Positions 1 to 14,800 of a DNA stretch of 64,000 bases are shown here, in pieces. A program made the translations under genes and the position numbers. Each line of letters opens with the position of its first letter. The stretch's first letter is position 1. This stretch comes from Chondrosia reniformis (taxonomy: Eukaryota > Porifera > Demospongiae > Chondrillida > Chondrillidae), in the NCBI GenBank assembly GCA_947172415.1, contig OX359199.1, forward strand, positions 4,738,001-4,802,000, given 5' to 3'. Under the pieces are notes generated by a model. The model had not been told where the DNA came from, did no database searches, and saw only the letters and a program-made list of their open reading frames with translations.

Positions 1-144
1 TGTTATTACTCCATGAAATAGCTTTCACGACAGAACAAAGTACCTTCGGCCTACTTTCCTAATTATTCTGAAATTTGAATATGCAGTGTGTGCTATATAT
101 GTAAATACAAATACAATTATCTGTCATTCTGTATATTTATATAG

Positions 145-1679
145 AGATGCCAACAACCAGTTAAAAGATATCAAATTTGACTTTAAACCTTCTCAAGGTA
201 GGTCGTGAGTTTGAAGCAATTTAATGTTTAAGTCACTTGCATATATTTAACTTAAGGTTGATTTCATTGTTATAAAATGTTTTAACTGCTTCAGCACTCA
301 TGATCTGATTAGTTTTGACTGTTTTTAATAGATTCGGCTGATGGTATTGCTAGTGATCTACTCTCAGCGGGACTGATTGATGCAAGGAATTTGGTAGTAG
401 GTAGGTGATGAAGCAATCTTTGATGTGAAGCCCACTTCAAGTACTGTATTTCTTCTGATTCAGTGAGATTAACTTACAGACTCTATTACACATAACAAGT
501 CCCTTGTCACATATTTTTAATACTTGAATCAACCCTACCTCTTTGATGCTATAACTAAGCAAGTTTTACTGAGTCAGTGAGACATTATTACTATTTGTAT
601 GGTTATGAAATAACTATAAACTGTAACTACATGTGTACAGTTGCTGCTAATATTATGAAAATTTTGGAGAATACAACTCTGGAAAAAGTCACATTTCAAT
701 TGGTGAGTGCTATGTGCAACAGTTATGCCAAAAGGTTAAATTAGTTTCATTAAATATATACAGTATGTGGGTGATAATGTGGGTATTATAGCTCATGACC
801 TTCTTATTGCAGCTACTCTACTGTAAGTCTTCAATAGCCCCTCTTCCTGTTAGTACTCTTATATCACTAATCATTACTACCCTTCTAGTGAACTCCTGAA
901 TAATTATACTACATATCCATTCCGCTCTGACCCTCCTATAAATCTCTATTAATTCTATATTAGACCACTAACTAGACACAGGACTCTATAAGGTTCTTAT
1001 CACCTCTTGTTTGAATCTAAGGATTTTGTTAATAATTTTCTTCAGGGACTTTTTATGCACATATGGAGAGTATTTAGAGTGTATAAATCAACAGTATATA
1101 TATGTACCAGCATCCATTGTGAAACTGATGAAGTATAACAATTTATTTTGTCATGTGTCTTAGTTAACACCTTATTCAATTTTTATAATAAGACCCCTAT
1201 ATTTAGCAAAGAGAGCCAAGGATCAAGAAACAGATTAAGATTCTCAGATCGCTAATGAAGGGTGGAAAGAGCTATCTGGTCCAGTGGAGCAGAAGAAGAA
1301 AGCAAATACTCTTGTATCTTTGTCCAAAGCTCTCTTCAAGTTTAGTTCCCTATAGGCTTGTTACAGAATAGGCATAGCATGTAAGAAAATGGTATCTTAG
1401 ATTTTTCATAAGTATTTTATTAGACTAAAACAACTATATTTACACTTTTTAAGCTTGCTTGCAACTACTTGGCTGTACATGGATAGAAACAGCCAATCAG
1501 ATTAAGCCATTGTGAAGGGTAAAATTGAATATTGAGCACATAACTTTATGTAAATTGTTTGTTTGCATTGGCTATCCATTCTGTAGAGCTTGCCAGATTT
1601 GCAACAAGAGGTTGATGAGAAGAAATTAATTGGTTATGCCCAAATTTCCAGAATTACACCAAACCCCAAAACCGAATAA
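145..1679 (+). CDS. OXSR1: OXSR1/STK39 (SPAK/OSR1) kinase, C-terminal exons only (partial at 5')
   Basis: These are the last four coding exons of an OSR1/SPAK-type Ste20 kinase, which in other animals phosphorylates cation-chloride cotransporters downstream of WNK. I read exons 145-197, 332-400, 641-702 and 1587-1679, all with GT-AG borders and matching phases. They encode the conserved C-terminal docking (CCT/OSR1_C) domain: LKDIKFDFKPSQ, then DLLSAGLIDARNLVVVAANI, KVTFQL and KKLIGYAQIS, ending ITPNPKTE. The order and spacing match the vertebrate domain (NDIRFEFTPG, SAGLVDGRDLVIVAANLQK, KLIGFAQLS). The kinase domain lies to the left of the window. The last intron (703-1586) carries a copy of the 200-bp dispersed repeat. 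OXSR1 and STK39 cannot be told apart from this part alone. Confidence 0.88.
1207..1412 (-). repeat. 200-bp dispersed repeat, copy in the last OXSR1 intron
   Basis: Reverse near full-length copy: GCTAATGAAGGGTGGAAAGA, CTGGTCCAGTGGAGCAGAAG, GTTTAGTTCCCTATAGG, GGCATAGCATGTAAGAAAAT. Confidence 0.75.
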
Positions 1680-1682
1680 TCA

Positions 1683-1688
1683 AATAAA
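1683..1688 (+). terminator. Poly(A) signal AATAAA for OXSR1
   Basis: A canonical AATAAA lies four bases after the OXSR1 stop codon, implying a very short 3' UTR. Confidence 0.55.
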
Positions 1689-2367
1689 CCAGTAGCATGT
1701 TTATTATTCTGTACACTGTAGAATTATAAAAAGCTGAAGGAAGGTCTGAACGTGTAGTAATAATTGATTTGTAATTCATTTCTTCTGAAGTGTTCGGACA
1801 TGCTTTGTGTATGTACCATGTAAATATTTCACAGACACTTCTAAACACACAAAATCTTAATAGTGTAAACTTGATATACCTGTTGTTAAATTCTTTTTCA
1901 GTTCCTTTTGTTGTGATAACAATGTTGACTGTTTATGTCAACAATTTGAACTCTGCTTTCATATTCATTGATCTATTATGCAACAGTATGTTTATGTATG
2001 TATGTTTAGTATATATGTATATATATACAAACTAGGGCTATAGAATCCATGTAATATGAAACGTGTTTGTTCCCTTTTATATTTTCAGTAATTGGAATGT
2101 CTCAGTACTTACTTATATTCTAAATCTTTTGTTTTTATACAATTACTAGGTGGGTCCAAACATAGAAAATGTATACTTGTGTGGTTTAAGTAATTTGTCG
2201 CCAACAGTTGTCAAATATGGTATATCGCGTGATTAAGGGACTCGCGGAAAAAATCCACCTGCATGGCACGTCATATATACATCCTAGATTCCCCTATCGT
2301 AGCGCGGCTATATATATAGGCTATATAGCTAACTGCGGTCGTCTTACTGAATAGTGCAATATATAGT
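1689..2367. other. Intergenic region and chitin synthase promoter/5' UTR
   Basis: AT-rich sequence with no convincing coding potential. The last 150 bases become GC-richer and hold TATA-like runs near 2311-2330 and a TCGCGTGA word near 2226, also seen upstream of the granulin gene. The chitin synthase transcription start probably lies here (inference). Confidence 0.4.
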
Positions 2368-5300
2368 ATGTCTAGTTCCAAGAAGCACAAGCTGATTTCT
2401 TTTGCTACCCATAATGACTATTCACCTCTAAATGGCGAGAGCTTCAAAACGAATCAAATCTCCGAAGCTCCCTTGCAGTCGCCTTATCGAGAGTTTGAGG
2501 CCACCACCGGAGCTGGGTTAACTTTGACAACCACCAACCGGTACCCTCAGGAAGATATTCAGAATCATGAACAAGAAGAAGAATTTAACACTGCTGCGAC
2601 TTCGTGTGGACAGAAACTGGTCAAATTCATCTTTACGGCCGTCCTCTTTCTGCTCGTTCTCGGTGCCAGTACTCTTAGTAAAGTGTGCTTCGCAGCTATT
2701 GCCGGTCGTTTGTCCAAAATAAATTTAAATGCTAATGCTACGATAACCAAAGCAACCTCGGAGCAATCGGTAGCTTTCGTGCAAATCGTGTTGATCCTTT
2801 GTATTCCTCAGATTATAACAATTTTGAAGACTTTCTTCCTCGGCATTCTTGGTAAAACGAATAAACACTTTCCCTGGCCAAACAAGAAAGCTTTGATTAA
2901 AGTAAGCGAAATATCTTAGCATAAATGTCAACATATATTTACTAGTACATCATTTTAACTCAAATTTTGCTTTTTACAATAAATACTTTAAATTTGGTAT
3001 GTGTAAATAGGTACAGTTGAAATGACACACTTTAAATTTCAACATTCAACTATTTTTATTTCAGATGTTTGAGTCATACATATATACATCATGCCTATGA
3101 CTGTAGATCTGTCCTTGTGCAGTACACAGCCATGTATATTTCAATTAGCAGCACTTGCATATATGTATAGACCATTGGAATTTATTGGTTGTTAGTTTGT
3201 ATATTCACCACACTCCTACACCCCCCCCCCCGGGGTTAACCCTCATTATATATATACATGACACTGTATTCTAAAATCATATATTTAGTCTAGTAGTCTG
3301 AGAACAACCCATACATAGTTTCAATTATTGTTATGTTTCCTATAGGGAATATTTGTTGCAATTCTTGAAGCAATAGCTTTGTCAGCATTTACCATTCTGG
3401 TGGCCAGTCAAGCAGACCCTGGCATTACAATTCTACTTATCCCAGGAATATTTGCCTTCACTGCTTTGTACGGATTACGTTGTAATCGTTATACAGCCAG
3501 CAACACAGGGAATAACACTCCAGACAGCCAAAATCAGCAGCTTGAAAGAAGTGGAAGCAGCAATGGATGCTATCCTTGTCGATTTAACTTTTGCAGACAA
3601 CTTCTTGATAGGAAGCCTGTTAAACTGTTAGCCTTACTCCTTCAGTGTGCTGGACTCTTTGGTGCAACTGCCTGTATAATTGGAATGGTAGTCACGGCTA
3701 CAACTGATAGGGGAAAATACCCATCACATCAACTCTTTGTGATGGTCATTGGTATACCTGTGTGTGGAATGGTGCTCTCATTCTTGTGGTCAGCCATGGT
3801 ACAGAAGGCCATATTCCGATCTGGAGATGAGTATAGTGCAGCCCAGATCTCAGCTGATGACGGAGGAGGTAGTGCAGCCTTTCCTGGAAGCTACAAAGGA
3901 GGTAAGTAAACACTTAAAAACATTAATGCTACTAGTACCAGTATTGTATAATATATATAGTCTCGGTTATGCTAGCTAATTAATTACGGTGCAATGAAGT
4001 CAAAATTTAACTATGAATCTGGTCTAAATCTGTTGTCGTTTTAGTGGAGTGATCTGCAGTTGACATACAATATTTCTTTCTTTTCCGTACAGGATTTATA
4101 TATGCCTTCATTCGGCTAGTAATGATTCCACCTCTGTGCTATGGTATGATTTGGGCTGCTGGGATTGAGGTTGATCTTGCGGCTGGGTTCCACTGGGTAG
4201 GAAGGTACGATGGTGCCCTGTTCAGTGTTCAAGTCTGTGGTGCTATCTTGACATACTTTTTCTCTCTCTTGGGACTGTGGTCTACATTTCAATGCTTTAC
4301 CTTCACCTTACCACTTCTCTTTTCCACATTGGTAGCTTTCGCTTGGTTTTGGCTTGTACAGACATCCGGAAGAGAGGTTTTTCCTTTTGTAGGAGGATCT
4401 CAGCACATATTAGGACAGAACATTGCAATTGGAACTTACTCTTCTCCTACTGATATCAGCTTGTTTACTTCCATATCATTAGCCTTGCTCTGGATCAGCC
4501 AGTTGTTGGCTTTAGGTTATGACATTTGGAAGAAGCCGCGTATTCCCGTTGCCAGAGAAAATACATTATTCCTTTCACCATATTTTGATGGTATCTTTCT
4601 GGATTCATTTCTACTTCTAAATCGTACCTCCGGAGTTTTGGCTTATCGGAAAACTCGTCTGCAAGAAAGTGTAGCCAAAAAATCGAAGAATAGTACTGTG
4701 TTTATATGCTCCACCATGTATAGAGAAGCGGAACATGAGATGTCACAAATGTTGAAAAGCATATGTCGTGTGGCCAGTAACATTGAATCCAACTTTGTTG
4801 CAAACACTCAAGACAATTTACAGTCCCAATTTGAGTCTCATATATTTTTTGATGGTGCTGTTCTTGGTGATGAATTGCAAGAATTTGCTCTCCAACTTTC
4901 CAGCTTGTTATCGGAAAATCTTGGTATCGAAGTAGGAGGTGTCAGAAAATGGAAGACTCCATATGGTTATCAACTACATTGGAAAGTTCATAAACATCTT
5001 CCTTTCTTTATTCACCTGAAGGATAATTCAAAGGTAAAGAATAAAAAGAGATGGAGTCAGGTTATGTACATGAACTACGTCATTAAAAATCGTTTGAGAA
5101 GAATTGAATGCGAGGGAAGGAGGCCTGACCCCTATAATGCCTTTATTTTGACAACTGATGCTGACATTGATTTCAAGGCAGAATCAGTTGAGGCACTTCT
5201 GGACTTCCTGGCTCGTGATGATACTGTGGGCGCGGTCTGTGCTAGGACACACCCCCTTGGTTCTGGTCCATTAGTTTGGTATCAAAAGTTTGAGTATGCA

Positions 5301-8083
5301 TTTGGTCATTGGTTTCAAAAGTCTGCTGAGCATATTTTGGGTTGTGTTCTCTGTTGTCCCGGTTGCTTCAGTGTATTTCGAGTAAAGGCACTTCAAGATG
5401 TTGTCAAAACATACGAATCACATGTTACATCAGCCTCAGAGTTCTTAACAAAGGACATGGGTGAGGATAGATGGCTTTGTACTCTACTGATTCAGAAGGG
5501 ATGGAGACTAGAATATGCTGCTTTGCCTGAGAACAGCACATATTGTCCTGACAACTTCAATGAGTTCTTCAACCAACGAAGAAGATGGGTTCCCTCCACA
5601 GTGGCCAATCTCATTGAATTGGTAACTAGGGCCAAAGAAGTCACAAAAAGCAACGACTCCATCAATTTTTTATTCATTATATATCAAGTGATAATCATCT
5701 TCTCCACTGCCATTTCCCCAGCTACTGTTATACTGGTAATGGCATCGGGCCTGAACACAACACTTCTTGACATTAATGGCAATGTCTCTATAGCAATACT
5801 CTCCACCATTAGTCTCATTTATGTGCTAATCTGCCTATTTACAGAAGAGAAGATTCAGCTGACTGTTGGCAAGGTTCTCACATTCATAATGGCAATAATA
5901 ATGGCCGTCTCTTTTGTCGGAATTGCTGTAGACTCCATTGATAACGTATACAGAATGGCAGCATTTCCACTCAATAGTACAGAGAATCCCCTAAGTGAGG
6001 GTGTGCCCTTAGATGCTTTATACTTGTGGGCATTTGCCGTGCTGGTAATTTTGGCTGGTCTAATGCATTTTAATGAGTTTGGGGTCCTGTTCCACTGCAT
6101 CTGGTACATCCTAGGCCTTCCTGCCGGTTACCTCCTACTCATAATATACTCAGCTTGCAATTTGCATAATCGAAGTTGGGGAACCAGAGTGGGGATTACA
6201 AAAAGCTCTGATAATCAGCCAAAATTAGGATCTGTTTTAAAAAGTTGGTATTCTACTATAAAGTTTCAATGTGGTAGGTGCTGTAGACTTAAAAAAGATG
6301 ATACATCTCAACCTACTATGCCTGAGGTTGATCCAAATGAAGTGGAGAGCGCTAAACCAACGCTAAAATATACAGGTTAGCTACTGCACTCATATGAAGT
6401 GAAGTAGTTATGATTATACTTTTTTTAACTGCTGTTTTCATTCCATTTAATGTGTTCTGTAGCTGATGTTACACAACCAAAGATGGATGATGAGGTCAAA
6501 GTATGGCTCCAGGATTTAGAGTGTGAAGTATGTTTGCTATAAGCTATGGTCGATACTTATAAATGTCAGTCTTTATGTGTCATGAAACACAGAGTTATAC
6601 ATTTTACACCCTGTGCAGGATTACATTGAGAATTTTGAAAAACATGGCTATACTAAGAAAGTGTTCATTAAGAATCTGAAACGACAGGTACTAACCATTG
6701 TGCTACAGAATCTACCTTTCTAATTTGTTATGTGGGTATGATGTTATACATGCAGGATCTGATAGACATTGGAGTGGATAGAAGAGGATATCAGCTTCGC
6801 CTGGAACAAGCCATTAAGAGAGAACCAGTATCTTGGAAAGCTAGAAGTGTACATGTAAGTTATCTCATTCACCAATATCTTCAGATGACTGTGAAATTGG
6901 CTTCTTATATAGGCAAATGTTCCTCAATTTTTGAATTCGCTGGAACTGGGTCAATATGAAACTCTCTTTAGAAGGGCGGGCTATTTTATGTCAAATGATA
7001 TAGAGAACCTGATTGGATTGGATGAAGCCGAACTTAAAAGAATGGGAATAAGCAAGAAAGGTAATATATGTTTATGCATACAAGTCAAGTCAAGTCAAGT
7101 ATCTTATTTAGACTGGGGAGGCCTTTAGCCATTGGCTACTATACTAGGCACCCAGTAATACACATACGTACACACAGAGGGGGTATGTGCTTCATTTCTA
7201 TGTGGATTCAGTATTTCTCTATTTCACGTTATAGCACATCTGCAACAATTCCTTCTTGGATTAGAGAAAATGCGGAAACCAACTCTCAGTGAGTTATGAA
7301 CTACGTAGTATTCAAATATGAATAATCTAATACACCATTTTCCTACATGCTATGCCTATTCTGTAATAAATTAAAAACTTATAGGAATTAAACCTGGTGA
7401 GAGCTTGAGATGAAGATACAGGAGTCTTCTCTTTTTTCTTTATTCCTTTGGGCCAGACAGCTGTTTCTGGGAATTCTACCCTTCATCAGTGACCCTGGGA
7501 ATCTTTTTTTCTTTTGTGAATTCATGTGCAAAGTGTATATATGTATATATGTATATATGTACGTAGGCTTCTATTTATCAATCAGTGTAACCTATGTACA
7601 ATTCCAATGTTAGGAGAGAAAAGAATTCGTGAAACTAAATCAAAGTTGGATCAGGCATTAGTTACTGAAGCAGTGACACCAGAAGAAAATGAGACTGAAT
7701 TTTGGAAGAAAATGGTTAAGGGAGTCCTTTGTCCAGAGTCGACTCTCCTTGATGGCAATACAGAAGAACTGAAAGGCAATCTGAAGGAACTTCGCAACAA
7801 AACAGTCATCACTCTGGTGTTTATCAACCTTATGTGGATTTGTATGCTGGTGCTCATACAGCACACCGTCTTACAGGCCAGTTTGAGGATCCAGGAGGCT
7901 CCCTTCTCTGCACTCTTTTTGGCCATATATTTTGTTGTTATTTTGATCCAGTTTGTTGCTCTAGTTATCCATCGCCTGGAAACCTTCCTACACATACTTG
8001 CAAGAACCAACATGCCTGGGAGGGTCCGAGGAAATTGGTTTAATCTTACTGTTGTCCAGACAAGACCAAGACTTAATACATAA
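2368..8083 (+). CDS. CHS: Metazoan chitin synthase with two SAM domains (9 exons, 1425 aa)
   Basis: Family 2 glycosyltransferase that polymerises UDP-GlcNAc into chitin and extrudes it across the plasma membrane. Exons: 2368-2901, 3346-3901, 4093-6375, 6463-6527, 6619-6687, 6756-6854, 6913-7060, 7235-7288, 7614-8083; their sum is exactly 1426 codons. An acidic cytoplasmic N-terminus precedes a first membrane segment (about 85-110) and further helices. The catalytic region is all in exon 3: TDADIDF (D719, D721), EDRW (E821-W824), QRRRW (858-862). WGTR (1059-1062), in a membrane-spanning region, corresponds to the animal SWGTRE motif. Exons 4-6 encode one SAM domain (about 1125-1200) and exons 7-8 a second (about 1203-1270). 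The last exon adds two more membrane segments (about 1333-1352, 1366-1388). SAM domains may assemble the enzyme (inference). The start is the first in-frame ATG. Confidence 0.95.
7318..7512 (+). repeat. 200-bp dispersed repeat, copy in chitin synthase intron 8
   Basis: Near full-length copy of the family described at 60892-61092, running from the CACCATTTTCC head through CCTTTGGGCCAGACAGC to the CTTCATCAGTGA tail. Confidence 0.75.
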
Positions 8084-8518
8084 ATTTGTCTTGTAAGAAC
8101 ATTTGCAATAACTATAAAGAAACAATAAATGTTCGACCAAACATTTATCATGTACTGTAAGTATGTATACTGCTTTGTAATATACAATAGATACAATAGT
8201 AATTACAATTTTGCTTTGTGCTCCTACAGAAAGCTCAAAAACTAATTCCCCGTCATTATAACTACATACGTATACGTAGCGCTGTGAACCTCTATTCAAT
8301 ATATCAATTTAGTCATACAATTGTAGGACTCAGTGCTGAAACATACACTGTGGTCATAAAGATTTTAAGTCATTCACAATAGAAATCCATCACCAAGTCA
8401 GCTTAGACAATCAATCATCGACCACCATTAATGTATCTAGTCCATGACGTTAATGAACCTATTAAATGGCGGAAAGCTACATCTCCGGCTAGAGGAAGAA
8501 AATAAACTCCAACGAAAA
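8084..8518. other. Chitin synthase 3' UTR, poly(A) signal and PRPS promoter region
   Basis: An AATAAA lies at 8124-8129, 41 bases past the chitin synthase stop. The rest is the short intergenic region and PRPS 5' UTR. An in-frame upstream ATG at 8444 would add 25 residues not found in the PRPS family, so I treat it as untranslated or optional. Confidence 0.5.
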
Positions 8519-11223
<2,705 letters not shown>

Positions 11224-11884
11224 GCTAAACTAAAGTACATTTGTTTTCATTGTTGGATGTTGTAATTGATATTATAATTTTAACTAATCCCATATGTACA
11301 TATGAAACTTTGTAACCTCATTGGAACAAGTTAGAATATACATTTTATAATTACTAAGATAGTAAAATGAGATGATAGGGAATTTTTCTAACTGCACCAA
11401 ACTTATCTTTGGGGTGGTCTAACTTTATTTTTATGAGCATCTTAAGATGCAGTTTCTTTAGAAGTCAGATATTTCGACCCTAACATTAGGACAAGGCTGA
11501 AGTTGCAGACAGGGAGACCCACTGGCAAAGGAGAAGGGCCAAAGAAGCCATCAGGATTCAGAAATATTAAGCAATTGAGTGGCCAGTCTCGAGGTAGTCA
11601 ACAGCTATACTGTTGTTCACATCCCCCTTTCTGATTGCCATGTTTTTAGATGCTTAAAAGACTAAAAATTAACCCTCTCAAAGAAAAGATCGATACATTA
11701 TAATTTAATATCAGTTAGAAAGAGCTAGGATGGTGCATGTGCCTCTGGACGTGCAGAAGCATGCATCTTGACCAGCAAACAATATCAACCACATCATAAA
11801 TATGTACAATTGCAAGTGGATCTTAATAAAGTCTGTCTCTTGATTAATTATTTTAAAAGTGGTGTTGAAACTCTTGGCATCCAA
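11224..11884. other. Intergenic region between convergent PRPS and kinesin genes
   Basis: 3' flanks of two convergent genes, with an AATAAA at 11825-11830 on the + strand. The stretch 11455-11690 resembles a degenerate copy of the short repeat inserted at 29455-29560 (a TTTCGACCC word, then a GATGCTTAAAAGACTAAAA-like tail). No coding potential seen. Confidence 0.4.
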
Positions 11885-14800
11885 TTACATGACGGAGCAG
11901 GCTTTGCTCTTAACAGTTTCATAAGGGTCGCCAATTGAGATATTCCTCTTGTTTCTTGGCATACCCTTCACAGACCGACTTTCTAAGATGGCAGTTACAT
12001 CATCAATCTGTTAGAGAGATAATAGTAAGGTTATTGAGCTAGTAATTGACATTGTATGACCAACATACAGGTAATGTTGCGTAACCATCATTCCTTGCTT
12101 TTTCAGTGAGAACTTTAATCCTTTGCTAAAGAAGAAAAGGACAACATCTTTATAACATATACTTTGTTTAAAATCTATGTACGTACATGCATATACGTAC
12201 GTACGTATGTACGTATATCTTTTATTACCAGTTTTTCTTCTTGTTTGTCCATTTTCTTTCTTATAGCTCTCAATTCTAGTGTAATTTTCCTGCAGCAATC
12301 TCCTTCGATAATATTTTCTCTCTTCTTGGCAGATTTTGGTTGTAAAATAGCATTTAACAACCTTCCCTTCTCAGACTTGCCTGTTTTGTATCAAATACAT
12401 AGTGCATTATTCACAGATGACCAAATATAAGAGTTTTAATTGAAGCATCATACAATAATCAGTTACTCACTAGGGTCATCTTTAGGTAAGATATCTGACT
12501 GTTGTCCCCATACTTCAATCACCAAGGGATTTTCAGATACATAGTCTATGAACTGTGAGCATATATATATACGTATTTGAAAGATGCAACACACACAATG
12601 TATGCTATGACTGTATCATAAATCATTACGTATGTATATTAACAATATAAATCTCCCAAAGAATATCTTCAGGATCAAAACATACGACAAAACATTTATC
12701 AAACTGTGTCTGTAGATGTTCAAGGAGTCAAAAAATGAACATCCAAAAGATATGCAAGTTTGACACAGTTAGAAGGAATCCTTATTCTATTACGTATGTA
12801 ATGCGTATATGTATGTACGTACGTATGTACCTGCTTAACAACTGGATCAATAGAAATAACTCTCTTATGATTGAATTTGATATCTGACATCCCAACAGCA
12901 TACTCTGTGACGGTAGCTGATGTATCAAGGTAAAAGGTATATCGACAATGCAAATTCTACAATGATATGGATAAAGAGAAACATCATTTTAGCTGTACTA
13001 TCAATGATAGAGAACTGATTTATTTAATGATAAATAAAAAAATAGCAGAACAGTATTTCTTTTAACTGTTTCAAACTATCTTTAAAATGGTTCATCTGAT
13101 CACTTTCTGAGCAGTGAAGAAGACCCTCAGGGTCAAAACATCTGGCAAAAGATTAACACCAACTACATACATCCCTAGATGCTCAATAACTTGCAAGCCC
13201 TTCAGACTTAAAGAACACATGTACATATATATGCAGATGTTATTCCTTGTACATGATATATGTATAAAGCACGAAATAAATACATCTGTGTATGACGTAT
13301 ACATACAGTAAGTGTATATTTCTGCATAGTTAGATTTCAAATTATTCCGAAAACATTTCACATCTGCAGTACACAATAAGTTGACTAGCTACTGTAGCTA
13401 CTTACTTTTCGATACCTTCTTGGAATATCAGTAACTTGTGATATTTGTATACAAATATGTAATGGCTTTCCAAGCAGTTGCAGAGGGTCCTCAATAAAGT
13501 GATCAGTCAACTCATCACCACCATCAGGTTCACAAGGACACACAGATACCTGTAAGGAGCCCACTTCAGTGCCTTTATAGTCTATCAACACAAGATTTTC
13601 TTTCAAATCCAACTACATATAATACAGTATACATGTGAAAGAATAAGGAGTGCTTGTTGTAATCATTATGAGAATAAAACCTTATTGAGCATCGGCAACA
13701 CGGTTTTACTAATTTAGGAAGTTTCGACCCAGAGGTCTTCATCAGCAATTTATATGAGGAATGGGAATACAAGGAAGGTTGTGACATCTGGTGATATTAA
13801 AAGGTGCGGCAAATAATTATGAAGATGAAAAATGATTTAGTTAATGAGTGGGTGGTAATAGACCACTTTCCTAGGCCAATTACTTACATAGGTAAAACCT
13901 ATAGAGCTTTATACAGCTATAGGAAATGCTTACTGTATGTATATACAAGTATTGGATCTTACTGGCTATGTACTGTACGTACCTTGTGCAGAAGTGTTTG
14001 TAAATAAACACGAGCTGTTCCAATAAGTGACTCTGATTCTGCTGGCAGTATGAATGGATCTTCATCCTACAGCATATATCATACGAACAGAGAGTATTGT
14101 TTGGATGAAAGTACCACAATATATCAACGAGTAATTTATAAGAGGCTGGCGGGTGGAAACCCATTCACAAGTATGTACCTTGGGAAGGTCCCAGTCAAAG
14201 CCCTGCATGAAATTCTGGTACACTTCCTGTATCCTGTATCTCAGATCAATGAATTCAGTAGCTTGAATCATGTAGGTGTAATCATTTACTAAACTTTTCA
14301 TCTGAACTTTGACCTGAATATCAAATGAGAGAACAGCACGATATATATATTATTACACATATCAGAGAGTGCATATATACGTATAGTCCTCTCTAAGTAG
14401 GGATGGCTGGAAAAAACATAGCATGTAAAGGTTAAATGCTATATTTGTACAAAGGTCAAGATACTACTGGTACGTACGTATATGGTAAAGGTCTCTAGAT
14501 TATGAGCACTAACTTCCGGTTTCCCATCTTTCATTCCAAATGTTTGTGGTGAAATGACAAATATTTCAAAAGCAATAGGTTTTTCGAGCTCCTCTGCTAT
14601 TGCATTAGCTTCTTGTATCATTGGCATGACAGATATCAAATCATCACGAAGGAGGATTTCACCTGTAAACAGTATATACCAAAAGAAGTGATAGAATATT
14701 ACTAATACAAGTTAGTTCAATGCTATGGCAGTCTTGCAAATGTATTATGTACATTTTAAAAAAGATCAACCCACTTTTGGGCTAACATTAAAATTGACTA

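Noticed and set aside
8444-8518. Upstream in-frame ATG of PRPS
   Set aside because: It would add 25 residues absent from the family; the conserved N-terminus starts at 8519.
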